Source of the DNA: Brevundimonas sp.
GTDB taxonomy: Bacteria > Pseudomonadota > Alphaproteobacteria > Caulobacterales > Caulobacteraceae
Direction: 5' to 3'
Assembly: GCF_013912065.1 (NCBI RefSeq)
Contig: NZ_JACESA010000018.1
Span: 1 to 51,057 of the forward strand
Length of the DNA stretch: 51,057 nt
Shown here: positions 35,015 to 43,446 of the stretch, in pieces
How the letters are laid out: each line of letters starts with the position of its first letter
Numbering within the stretch: position 1 is the stretch's first letter
Notes under the pieces: model-generated
The model's input: the letters and a program-made list of their open reading frames with translations, nothing else
Told to the model about the DNA's origin: nothing
The model's database searches: none
Made by a program: the position numbers and the translations under genes

Positions 35015-35218
35015 GCGAATGGTTCTCAAAAGCGAATGAATTCAATCGCCGTGTGCGGTTGCGAAGGCTTTTGTGACCCCAAGGCGGCGGTGTCAACGCA
35101 CCGCGGCGATCATCGGCTCAATCTTGCCTGACAAAGGTTCCGCGACGTCAGGATCACGTTTTCGCGTGTGACCGATCTGCACTAGGCGCCGCAGTGCAGT
35201 GTTTGGCAGGTTAAGCTC

Positions 35219-35812
35219 ATGTTCTGGCTAGTTTTCGTAATCGCCCTGAGTTCCGACCCCGTCGTCCAGACCACCGGTCTGCTCGACGCCACCCCCGAGA
35301 CTTATCAGGCGCCGGTGGTGCGACCGTTTGAACCTCCCTCCGACTTTGGTCGAGAACAGGCTCAAGGCGACGCGGATATGGATCTGCACCGCGCCCCCCT
35401 GACGAGACCGGTAGACGTCGGTGCGTATGTCGGCAGTTATGAGGTCAGCCCGACCGACGCCGAGGTCGCCTACGACCAAGGGGTGGCACAAGCCGAGATC
35501 GACACCGATCGTCTCATGGGACCTCTGGACGGCCGCTGGCGCGTGAGCGCAGCGGACGGCGCGCCCCTGATGTCCCTGGCCCTGACCGACCAGGGCCAGG
35601 GACGGCGGGTCGAAGGCGCCTGGCGCAGGCTCGACGCTCCGCCCGAAACGCCCCTGAGCGGCCCGGCCGGCCCCGTCGCCACCGTCGGCGGCAAGCTTGT
35701 GGTTCCGGTCTCCGGCGGCGAATTGCGGCTCCAGCCGGCGGGACCGGGCTGGACCGGCGAATGGGTCCAGGACGGCCGCGCCCGGCCCGTCACCGTCTCG
35801 CGAATCGGCTAA
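35219..35812 (+). CDS. Hypothetical exported protein
   Basis: 197 aa. The N-terminus (MFWLVFVIALSSDP) is a short hydrophobic segment that may serve as a signal peptide or anchor. The rest is acidic, with a beta-rich C-terminal half (GRWRVSAADGAPLMSLAL, WTGEWVQDGRARPVTVSRIG). No family is recognised. It is divergent from the sdh operon, about 200 bases away, with GGCAGG before its ATG. Confidence 0.72.
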   Translation: MFWLVFVIALSSDPVVQTTGLLDATPETYQAPVVRPFEPPSDFGREQAQGDADMDLHRAPLTRPVDVGAYVGSYEVSPTDAEVAYDQGVAQAEIDTDRLMGPLDGRWRVSAADGAPLMSLALTDQGQGRRVEGAWRRLDAPPETPLSGPAGPVATVGGKLVVPVSGGELRLQPAGPGWTGEWVQDGRARPVTVSRIG

Positions 35813-35849
35813 GCTCGCCACGCCTGAATCGCCACACTATATGTGACGA

Positions 35850-36706
35850 ATGACCCTGATGACTCCCCGCCCCGTCCTGCGCCTGCATCCCGCCGACCGC
35901 GATGACATCGGCGACCTGATCACGCGCCGTCCGGTGCCCGGCCCGGGCCTGGACCAGGTCGATCCCTTCCTGTTCCTGAACCACCACGGGCCCCAGACCT
36001 ATGCGCCGGGCAACGACGGCCTGCCGTTCGGCCCACACCCGCACCGGGGGTTCGAGACCGTCTCGACGGCGAACTGGCCCATAATGATTCCGGCGGCGGC
36101 GAGAGCATCATAAGGGCGGGCGGCATCCAGTGGATGACCGCCGGCTCGGGCCTGATCCACGCAGAACTGTCGCCGGCCGACTTCAAGCGCGACGGCGGGC
36201 CGATGGAAATCCTTCAGCTATGGGTCAACCTGCCCTCGCGCCTGAAGATGACCAGGCCCAACTATGTGGGCCTTCAGGCCGCCGACATCCCGACCTTCAC
36301 CACCGAGGGCGGGGTCACAGTCGAGCCGGTCTCCGGCGAATGGCTGGGGGTCGCGGCGCCGATCCAGTCGCTGATCGACATCCATCTGGCCGTCGTCCGT
36401 CTGCCCGCCGGCGCCCGGTTCGAGGCCCCGGTCGCCACCGGCCGCAATGTCTTCTTCTATACGGTCAAGGGCCAGGTCTCCGTCGCCGGAACCCCCGTGC
36501 CCGAATGGAACCTCGCCGCCCTGGGCGAGGGCGACACGGTCGAGATCAAGGCCCAGACCGAGGCCGTCGTCCTGCTGGGTCACGCCGAACCGATCAACGA
36601 GCCCGTCTTCAGCCACGGCCCCTTCGTCATGACCACCCGCGAGGAAATCATCCAGGCCATGCAAGACTATCAGGCCGGCAAGTTCGGTCCGCCGCCGCGG
36701 GTGTGA
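35850..36706 (+). pseudogene. Pirin-family protein, interrupted by frameshift
   Basis: Pirins are cupin proteins, some with quercetinase activity. The first frame (35850-36113) gives VDPFLFLNHHGP then PHPHRGFETVS and runs off into a false tail; the correct sequence resumes in another frame with GELAHNDSGGGESIIRAGG and continues in frame to 36706 through IQWMTAGSGLIHAE. The two halves join near 36066. Compared with the family (FETVS-YxLD-GELAH), about ten bases are missing, a size that shifts the frame exactly as seen. The rest is intact. Sequencing error is less likely than with a 1-base shift. Confidence 0.85.
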
Positions 36707-36801
36707 GGCGTTCGCCATCCCCCGACCGGATGATGCGTTCGCCGACGAAACCCTATATGACGCCGGTTCCTTAGCGACCGCCCAGCCGAAGACACGCCCA
36801 A

Positions 36802-39462
36802 ATGCCCAGCCTGAACGAGATCCGCGCCACCTATCTGAACTTCTTCGCGGCCGACGGCCACGAGAAGGTGCACTCGGCTCCGCTGGTGCCGCAGAACGAT
36901 CCGACCCTGCTGTTCGTCAACGCCGGCATGGTGCCGTTCAAGGACTATTTCACCGGCGCGTCCAAGCCGCCCTATCCCCGCGCCACCAGCTCGCAGAAAT
37001 GCGTCCGCGCCGGGGGCAAGCACAATGACCTGGACAATGTCGGCTACACCGCCCGCCACCTGACCTTCTTCGAGATGCTGGGGAATTTCTCCTTCGGCGA
37101 CTATTTCAAGGAACACGCCATCGACCGGGCGTGGAAACTGGTGACGCAGGAGTTCGGCCTGGACGCCAAACGCCTGTTGGTCACCGTCTATATCGACGAC
37201 GACGAGGCGGCGGCGATCTGGAAGAAGGTCACCGGCTTCGGCGACGACAAGATCATCCGCATCGCCGGCAGCGACAACTTCTGGGCCATGGGCGACAGCG
37301 GTCCCTGCGGTCCCTGCACCGAAATCTTCTGGGATCACGGCGACAAGATCGCCGGCGGCCCTCCCGGTTCGCCTGACGAGGACGGTGATCGCTATGTCGA
37401 GATCTGGAACAACGTCTTCATGCAGTTCGAGAAGGAGAACGATCAGATCGTTCGCAACCTTCCCAAGCCCAGCGTGGACACCGGCATGGGGCTGGAGCGG
37501 ATCACCACCGTGCTCCAGGGCGTGCATTCGGTGTTCGAGACCGACCTGTTCAAGACCCTGATCGCCGCCTCGGAAGACGCCACCTCGACCAAGTCGGACG
37601 GCGAGCGCGCCGCCAGCCACCGGGTCATCGCCGACCACCTGCGTTCGTCCTCCTTCCTGATCGCCGACGGCGTCACCCCGTCGAACGAGGGCCGGGGCTA
37701 TGTGCTGCGCCGGATCATGCGCCGCGCCATGCGCCACGCCCACCTGCTGGGCGCCGCCGATCCGCTGATGCACCGTCTGGTCCCGACCCTGGTAGCCCAG
37801 ATGGGCGACGCCTATCCGGAACTGGCCCGCGCCCAGCCCTTCATCGAGGATACGCTGAAACAGGAAGAGGTGCGTTTCCGCACCACGCTCGGCCGGGGCA
37901 TGGCCCTGTTCGACACGGCGGTTCAGGGCTTCCGTCCCGGCGACATGCTGGACGGCCAGACCGCCTTCACCCTGTCCGACACCTATGGCTTCCCGCTGGA
38001 CCTGACCCAGGACGAGGCCCGTCGTCGCGGCTTCTCGGTCAATGTCGATGGCTTCGAATCCGCCATGGCCGAACAGCGCCAGCGTTCGCGCGAACACTGG
38101 AAGGGCTCGGGCCAGACCGCCAACACCAATGAATGGCTGGCCATCCGCGACCGCATGGGTCCGACCGTCTTCACCGGCTATGACAACATCGAGGGCTCGG
38201 GCGAGGTCCTGGCCCTGATGAACGGCGGCGCACCCGTAGAGACGGCCGAGGCCGGCGAGATCGTCGAGATCCTGTTCGACAACACCCCCTTCTACGCCGA
38301 AAGCGGCGGCCAGACCGGGGATCAAGGCACGCTGGAATGGCCGGGCGGCGAGGCGGAAGTGCTGGACGTCAAGAAACACGCTGGCGACCTGCACGTCCTG
38401 TCGGTCCAGATCACGGCCGGAACGCTGCAGATCGGCGCCCGCGTCGCCCAACTGGTGGACGCCGACAAGCGTATGACCACCCGCGCCAACCACTCGGCCG
38501 CCCACCTGCTGCACACGGCCCTGAAGAATGTGCTTGGCCCGGCGGTCGCCCAGAAGGGCCAGCTGGTCGATGCCGAGCGCGCCCGTTTCGACTTCAGCCA
38601 CGGAGCCCCCGTGACCGAGGACGAGCTGGCCGCCATCGAGGCCGAGGTCAACGCCGTGATCCGTCAGAACGTCCCGGCGGAAACCAAGCTGATGGCCCCT
38701 CAGGACGCCATTGAGGCCGGCGCCATCGCCCTGTTCGGGGAGAAATACGGCGACGAAGTCCGGGTTCTGACCCTGGGCCGCTCGCTGGTCAGCGATAACG
38801 CCCCCTATTCGGTCGAACTGTGCGGCGGCACCCACGTGGCCCGCACCGGCGACATCGGCCTGTTCAAGGTGGTTCAGGAAACCGGCGTCGCCGCCGGCGT
38901 CCGCCGCATCGAGGCCCTGACCGGCGAGGCGGCCCGCCTCTATCTGGAAGCCCAGGCCAAGGTCACGCGCGGCCTGGCCCGCGACTTCAAGATCCAGACC
39001 CAGGACGTCCCCGGCCGGGTCGAGGCCCTGCAGGGTTCGGTCAAGACGCTGGAGAAACAGGTCGCCGAACTGAAGAAGCAACTGGCTCTGGGCGGCGGTT
39101 CGGGCGCGTCCGCCGCGCCGGAAGAGATCGGCGGGATCAAGCTGATGGCCCGCGTTCTGGACGGGGTCGACGGCAAGGGTCTGCGCGGCGTGGCCGAGGA
39201 CTTCCGCAAACAGGTCGGAACCGGCGTCGTCGCCCTGATCGGCGTGACCGAGGGCAAGGCCGCCGTCACCGTCGCCGTCACCTCCGACCTTGCCGGGACC
39301 GGGGCCGACCGGATCAGCGCCGCCGATCTGGCCCGCGCGGCGGTCCTGGCCATGGGCGGTCAGGGCGCGGGCGGCAAGCCGGACTTCGCCCAAGGCGGCG
39401 CCCCTGACGGTTCCAAGGCCGAGGACGGTCTGGCGGCGGTGCGTGCGGCCCTCGCGGGCTGA
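36802..39462 (+). CDS. alaS: Alanyl-tRNA synthetase
   Basis: 886 aa, normal for AlaRS. The class II catalytic domain shows TSSQKCVRAGGKHNDLDNVG, FFEMLGNFSFGDYFK and DNFWAMGDSGPCGPCTEIFWD. The editing domain binds zinc through HSAAH (about 565-569) and CGGTH (674-678). The C-Ala region with coiled coil (KTLEKQVAELKKQLA) and Gly-rich end completes the enzyme. ATG 36802 starts the conserved MPSLNEIRATYLNFF. It follows the pirin pseudogene. Confidence 0.98.
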   Translation: MPSLNEIRATYLNFFAADGHEKVHSAPLVPQNDPTLLFVNAGMVPFKDYFTGASKPPYPRATSSQKCVRAGGKHNDLDNVGYTARHLTFFEMLGNFSFGDYFKEHAIDRAWKLVTQEFGLDAKRLLVTVYIDDDEAAAIWKKVTGFGDDKIIRIAGSDNFWAMGDSGPCGPCTEIFWDHGDKIAGGPPGSPDEDGDRYVEIWNNVFMQFEKENDQIVRNLPKPSVDTGMGLERITTVLQGVHSVFETDLFKTLIAASEDATSTKSDGERAASHRVIADHLRSSSFLIADGVTPSNEGRGYVLRRIMRRAMRHAHLLGAADPLMHRLVPTLVAQMGDAYPELARAQPFIEDTLKQEEVRFRTTLGRGMALFDTAVQGFRPGDMLDGQTAFTLSDTYGFPLDLTQDEARRRGFSVNVDGFESAMAEQRQRSREHWKGSGQTANTNEWLAIRDRMGPTVFTGYDNIEGSGEVLALMNGGAPVETAEAGEIVEILFDNTPFYAESGGQTGDQGTLEWPGGEAEVLDVKKHAGDLHVLSVQITAGTLQIGARVAQLVDADKRMTTRANHSAAHLLHTALKNVLGPAVAQKGQLVDAERARFDFSHGAPVTEDELAAIEAEVNAVIRQNVPAETKLMAPQDAIEAGAIALFGEKYGDEVRVLTLGRSLVSDNAPYSVELCGGTHVARTGDIGLFKVVQETGVAAGVRRIEALTGEAARLYLEAQAKVTRGLARDFKIQTQDVPGRVEALQGSVKTLEKQVAELKKQLALGGGSGASAAPEEIGGIKLMARVLDGVDGKGLRGVAEDFRKQVGTGVVALIGVTEGKAAVTVAVTSDLAGTGADRISAADLARAAVLAMGGQGAGGKPDFAQGGAPDGSKAEDGLAAVRAALAG

Positions 39463-39477
39463 AGCCCGCCCGGATAC

Positions 39478-40032
39478 CTAGCCCATCGGATCCGGCGTCA
39501 GGTCCACCCCGGTCAGTTGCCAGCCGAACAGGCCCCGCCGCTCCAGGATCAGAACCAGGGCGTCGTCGGGCCGGTCGTCGCGTGTCAGGGTCACGGCGAA
39601 GGCGTTGATCCCGCGATAGGCCCAGGACTGATGAATTCGATCCTTGGGCGTCGCGGGCGTGTCCGTCGGCGGAACCGGCCGTTCCGGGCGAGGCTTCTCG
39701 CCTGAGCGCACCATGGCGGCGATGGCCTGGGGGGTGACGAAGCCGTCGACCGCCCCCTCGACCAGCGATGGCGCCAGCAACATGCCCAGGGCCGCCATGC
39801 CGGTGTCGTCTCCGGCGCGGCGGCGGATTTCCAAGGCCGCGCGGGCGTTCAGTTCGGTCTTCAGACTGGCGCGGAAGGCGGGAAAGTCGACGTAGCGCTC
39901 CAGCCCCGCCTGATCCCCCGTCCGCGCCGCCCGGATCAGGCCCTGGGCCGCGACGAAGGGCGAGACGAAACAGGCGATCAGCAGGCCGGCCACGACGGCG
40001 ACCAGTAGTCCGGTAACGATCTTGCGGGTCAT
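39478..40032 (-). CDS. DUF2939-type membrane-anchored protein 1
   Basis: 184 aa with an N-terminal membrane helix (about 5-25) and an outside domain that includes the paired motif RTGDQAGLERYVDFPAFRAS, matching DUF2939 proteins, and a closing beta strand RRGLFGWQLTGVDL. Function unknown. ATG 40032 gives a compact signal-anchor; an earlier in-frame start at 40053 would add seven residues. It follows a paralogue 34 bases upstream, probably in one operon. Confidence 0.78.
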   Translation of the reverse strand: MTRKIVTGLLVAVVAGLLIACFVSPFVAAQGLIRAARTGDQAGLERYVDFPAFRASLKTELNARAALEIRRRAGDDTGMAALGMLLAPSLVEGAVDGFVTPQAIAAMVRSGEKPRPERPVPPTDTPATPKDRIHQSWAYRGINAFAVTLTRDDRPDDALVLILERRGLFGWQLTGVDLTPDPMG

Positions 40033-40066
40033 GACGCGTCCACGCCCGTCCAACGCTGGACCGGGG

Positions 40067-40657
40067 TCACGAGGCGCCCTTGGCCTTTGCCGCAGGCGGA
40101 GGCGCCGGCGGCGGTGGAGGCGCGGCCCCGTCCGGCAGACCGATCTGGACCAGTTTCCACTCGAACGGACCCCGTCGCTCGAAGGTGAAGACGGTGCGCG
40201 ATCCGCCCTGGTCCTCGACGGCCATCCGCGCCCGGTTGACGCTCCAGAAGACCGGGCGCGGCCAGGGCTCGGCCGCCTCGGCCTCGGTCTGAATCGTCGT
40301 CCTCAGGCTGGCGTAACGCCCCTCGCCCCGCATGAGGGCGGCCAGGGCGGCGGGGGTCAGATAGGCGTCGACGTCGGGCGCGCGAACGACCGGATTCTGT
40401 TCGAGCTGACGCCGGACCGCGCCGATCGGATCCTCGAGGAAGGAGGGCGCCGGCGCCAAGGCTTCGGGCCGCCCGGTCAGTTGCGGCCGCAACGACTGAC
40501 GCACCGCCGGGAAGTCGATCAACCGGGCCAGCCCCTGCACATCGCTGGCCTCCGCCGCCGAGCGGATGGCGAAGAAGCCCACGGCCGGCGCCGCGAAGAA
40601 GGCGACCACCGCCACCACGATCGCCAGGATCAGAAGATTGCCAAACAGTCGTTTCAA
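40067..40657 (-). CDS. DUF2939-type membrane-anchored protein 2
   Basis: 196 aa, with N-terminal helix (about 6-30) and the shared core SDVQGLARLIDFPAVRQSLR, then a closing RRGPFEWKLVQIGL strand equivalent to that of the neighbour. The C-terminus is Pro/Ala rich (APPPPPAPPPAAKAKG). It is a divergent paralogue of the next gene, pointing to an old tandem duplication. Function unknown. It lies downstream of the icd terminator. Confidence 0.78.
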   Translation of the reverse strand: MKRLFGNLLILAIVVAVVAFFAAPAVGFFAIRSAAEASDVQGLARLIDFPAVRQSLRPQLTGRPEALAPAPSFLEDPIGAVRRQLEQNPVVRAPDVDAYLTPAALAALMRGEGRYASLRTTIQTEAEAAEPWPRPVFWSVNRARMAVEDQGGSRTVFTFERRGPFEWKLVQIGLPDGAAPPPPPAPPPAAKAKGAS

Positions 40658-40711
40658 GTCGCTTCCCCAAGGTCGAGCCGATCATGCATGCCCGTGACGA
40701 CGACGCAATGA

Positions 40712-40743
40712 AAAGCCCCGCCGGATCGTTCCGGCGGGGCTTT
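40712..40743. terminator. Strong hairpin terminator after icd
   Basis: A 14-base perfect stem, AAAGCCCCGCCGGA / TCCGGCGGGGCTTT, with a 4-base TCGT loop. A-rich and T-rich ends give a T tract on both strands, so it can act in either direction. It ends icd (-) and separates it from the DUF2939 pair. Confidence 0.9.
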
Positions 40744-40786
40744 ATTCTCGGCTGTCCGCCACGCTTCGCGCGGCTTCGAGACGGGC

Positions 40787-42007
40787 TTAGCCGGCGTCCG
40801 GCAGGGCCGCCTGCAGGTTCTCGGCGACCTTGTCGAGGAAGCCCTCGGTGGTCAGCCAGCCCTGCTGGTCGCCGACCAGAAGCGCCAGGTCCTTGGTCAT
40901 GTAACCGGCCTCGACGGTGTCGACGACGACCTTTTCCAAGGTCTCGGCGAAGACGCCCAGGGCCGCGTTGTCGTCCAGCTTGGCGCGGTGTTTGAAGCCG
41001 CGGGTCCAGGCGAAGATCGAGGCGATCGAGTTGGTCGAGGTGGCCTCGCCCTTCTGATGCTGGCGGTAGTGGCGGGTCACGGTGCCGTGGGCGGCCTCGG
41101 TCTCCAGCACCTTGCCGTCCGGCGTCATCAGGACCGAGGTCATCAGGCCCAGCGAGCCGAAGCCCTGGGCCACGACGTCGGATTGGACGTCGCCGTCATA
41201 GTTCTTGCACGCCCAGACGAAGCCGCCCGACCATTTCATCGCCGCCGCGACCATGTCGTCGATCAGACGGTGCTCATAGGTCAGGCCGCGCGCCTTGAAC
41301 TCGGCGGCGTAGTGGGCGTCGAAAATCTCCTGGAACAGGTCCTTGAAGCGGCCGTCGTAGGCTTTCAGGATGGTGTTCTTGGTCGACAGATAGACCGGAT
41401 AGTTGCGCTGCAGGCCATAGGCGAAACTGGCGTGGGCGAACTCGCGGATAGAATCGTCCTGATTGTACATGGCCATAGCCACGCCGGCGCCGGGGGCCTT
41501 GTAGACCTCGTGCTCGATCACTTCGCCGTCGTCGCCGACGAACTTGATCGTCAGGGTTCCCGGTCCCGGCATCAGGAAGTCGGTGGCCTTGTACTGGTCG
41601 CCGAAGGCGTGGCGGCCGACGACGATCGGCTGGGTCCAGCCCGGCACCAGGCGCGGCACATTCGAGCAGATGATCGGCTCGCGGAAGACCACGCCGCCCA
41701 GGATGTTGCGGATCGTGCCGTTGGGCGACTTCCACATCTTCTTCAGGCCGAACTCCTTCACCCGCGCCTCGTCCGGGGTGATGGTGGCGCATTTCACGCC
41801 GACGCCGTGCTTCTGGATCGCGTGGGCGGCGTCGATCGTCACCTGGTCGTCGGTGGCGTCGCGGTGCTCCATGCCCAGGTCGTAATAGTCCAGCTCGAGA
41901 TCCAGGAACGGGAAGACCAGCTTGTCCTTGATCATCTGCCAGATGATGCGGGTCATTTCGTCGCCGTCGATATCGACGATGGGGTTTTCGACCTTGATCT
42001 TGGCCAT
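40787..42007 (-). CDS. icd: NADP-dependent isocitrate dehydrogenase
   Basis: 406-aa homodimeric IDH of the eukaryotic-like type, giving 2-oxoglutarate, CO2 and NADPH in the TCA cycle. Recognised by [18 protein letters not shown] at the N-terminus, the substrate-binding [35 protein letters not shown], and the closing segment [18 protein letters not shown]. This type is standard in alphaproteobacteria. ATG 42007. Followed by a strong terminator. Confidence 0.97.
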   Translation of the reverse strand: MAKIKVENPIVDIDGDEMTRIIWQMIKDKLVFPFLDLELDYYDLGMEHRDATDDQVTIDAAHAIQKHGVGVKCATITPDEARVKEFGLKKMWKSPNGTIRNILGGVVFREPIICSNVPRLVPGWTQPIVVGRHAFGDQYKATDFLMPGPGTLTIKFVGDDGEVIEHEVYKAPGAGVAMAMYNQDDSIREFAHASFAYGLQRNYPVYLSTKNTILKAYDGRFKDLFQEIFDAHYAAEFKARGLTYEHRLIDDMVAAAMKWSGGFVWACKNYDGDVQSDVVAQGFGSLGLMTSVLMTPDGKVLETEAAHGTVTRHYRQHQKGEATSTNSIASIFAWTRGFKHRAKLDDNAALGVFAETLEKVVVDTVEAGYMTKDLALLVGDQQGWLTTEGFLDKVAENLQAALPDAG

Positions 42008-42193
42008 GCGTGAGGTCCGCCTCTGAAGCTTTGGGGGAAAGAATATCGTGGCGGGGATATAGCGGGACGACGCGCCTGCGCAAACCCCGGCTTCAGTCTG
42101 GTCCGTCTCTAAAAAAGCCCAAGGCCAAGCTGAACCGCCCGGCGCGCGACGCTTTATGCCTGGCTACCCCCCAGACAATGACGGACCCCGCGA

Positions 42194-42361
42194 ATGACCC
42201 AGGATGAGCAGGCGCTTGTCGATAAATGGATCGCCGTATTCTGCGAGGCGCCCCCGATCGTCGATGCGGAACTGATGCGGAGCCTGATCGCTGAGCAGGA
42301 AGCCATCCTGAGGAGACCGGTCGTATGTCAGAGCAATCCTTCCGCCCCGGCGACCGTGTGA
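42194..42361 (+). CDS. Small acidic ORF, 55 aa, overlapping DUF2945
   Basis: Starts at ATG 42194 with MTQDEQALVDKWIAVF and ends at TGA 42361. It is helical, acidic and has two Cys. The frame overlaps the start of the DUF2945 gene by 37 bases. I do not recognise a family. It is supported by its codon-like composition and position; there is no strong ribosome site. It may be a small gene of the same operon. Confidence 0.5.
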   Translation: MTQDEQALVDKWIAVFCEAPPIVDAELMRSLIAEQEAILRRPVVCQSNPSAPATV

Positions 42362-42537
42362 AATGGGATCACAGCCAAGGGACGACGACGGGCAAGGTCG
42401 TCAAGAAGGTCGTCTCTCCGATACGCATCAAGGATCACAAGGTCGCCGCGTCGCGAGATGATCCCGAGTTTCTCGTGGAGAGCGACAAGACCGGCGCCAA
42501 GGCGGCTCACCGGCCCGATGCCCTCCGCAAGCTTTGA
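42325..42537 (+). CDS. DUF2945 (hypervirulence-associated TUDOR-type) protein
   Basis: 70 aa. The DUF2945 pattern is nearly complete: FRPGDRVKWDHSQGTTTGKV, KDHKVAASRDDPEFLVESDK, TGAKAAHRPDALRKL. These small SH3/Tudor-like proteins are widespread but of unknown function; a nucleic-acid or stress role is often suggested. GAGGAGACC lies upstream of ATG 42325. Its end overlaps the next gene by 20 bases. Confidence 0.88.
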   Translation: MSEQSFRPGDRVKWDHSQGTTTGKVVKKVVSPIRIKDHKVAASRDDPEFLVESDKTGAKAAHRPDALRKL

Positions 42538-43438
42538 ACCCGAGGCCTTGATCGTCGGCGCCGGCCCGGCCGGACTGACGGCCGCCGCCTATCTGGGGCG
42601 GTTCAGACGGCGGACCCTGGTCGTCGACGCGGGCGATCCCCGCGCCTGCTGGATCCCGATCAGCCACAACATGCCGGGCTTTCCCGCAGGGGTGGCGGGG
42701 ACCGACATCCTGCAGCGCATGCGCGATCAGGCGCTGGAATATGGTGCGGAGATCGTCTCCGGTCGTGTCGAGACCCTCACGCGAGACGGCGACGGTTTCA
42801 CGGCCCAGATCGGCGGCCGGTCGATCCGGGCCCGGATCGCGCTTCTGGCGACCGGGGTCATCGACCATCATCCCGACCTGCCCGGCGTCGAGCGCGCGAT
42901 CCAGCGGTCCCTGGTCCGCATCTGCCCGATCTGCGACGGCTATGAGGCGACGGACAAGGCGGTCGCGATCATCGGCCATGACGACAAGGGCGCGCGAGAA
43001 GCCGCCTTCATGCGCACCTATTCCGAGCGGGTGACGCTGATCCATGTCGGTCCGGCGTCGGCCCTGACCCGGCACGACGAACTGGACCGGCTGGGCGTCG
43101 AACTGATCCTCGCTCCGATCGAGGCCGTCTCCATCGAACAGGACCGGGTCACGGCCCTGACCTGGGGCGGTCGCGCCCGTGGTTTTGACCTTGTCTATTC
43201 GGCGCTGGGCACGTCCCCCAACGCCGAACTGGCTCAGACGATGGGCGCCCAGCTCGCCGACGACGGCCGGCTGGAGGTCGATCTGCACCAGGGAACCAGC
43301 GTGCCGGGCCTCTATGCCGCCGGCGATGTGGTGCGCGGCCTGAATCAGATCGCCGTCGCCACCGCAGAGGCCGCCGTCGCCGCCACCGACATGCACAACC
43401 GGCTGCGGCGGATCGACGGCCTGACGGTGTCGGACTAG
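42518..43438 (+). CDS. TrxB-like NAD(P)/FAD-dependent oxidoreductase
   Basis: 306 aa of the thioredoxin-reductase fold. FAD motif LIVGAGPAGLTAAAYLGRF, redox pair CPICDGYE in place of the CATCDG of TrxB, and a final GLYAAGDVVRGLNQIAVATAE. The expected NADPH motif (GGGxSA) is replaced by IIGHDDKGAREA, so the nucleotide site is changed. It could reduce another partner than thioredoxin. ATG 42518 (MPSASFEPEAL) lies inside the DUF2945 gene, indicating coupling. Confidence 0.88.
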   Translation: MPSASFEPEALIVGAGPAGLTAAAYLGRFRRRTLVVDAGDPRACWIPISHNMPGFPAGVAGTDILQRMRDQALEYGAEIVSGRVETLTRDGDGFTAQIGGRSIRARIALLATGVIDHHPDLPGVERAIQRSLVRICPICDGYEATDKAVAIIGHDDKGAREAAFMRTYSERVTLIHVGPASALTRHDELDRLGVELILAPIEAVSIEQDRVTALTWGGRARGFDLVYSALGTSPNAELAQTMGAQLADDGRLEVDLHQGTSVPGLYAAGDVVRGLNQIAVATAEAAVAATDMHNRLRRIDGLTVSD

Positions 43439-43446
43439 GCCTGGGC

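Noticed and set aside
35153-35175. TCAC...GTGA sequence upstream of the sdh operon as a Crp site
   Set aside because: Arms are in the wrong order and spacing for TGTGA-N6-TCACA.
36670-39393. Long open antisense frame across alaS (907 codons) and similar long frames opposite other genes
   Set aside because: They arise from the high GC third positions of the real genes; their products are His/Gly/Asp rich without any domain, and alaS is certain on the other strand.
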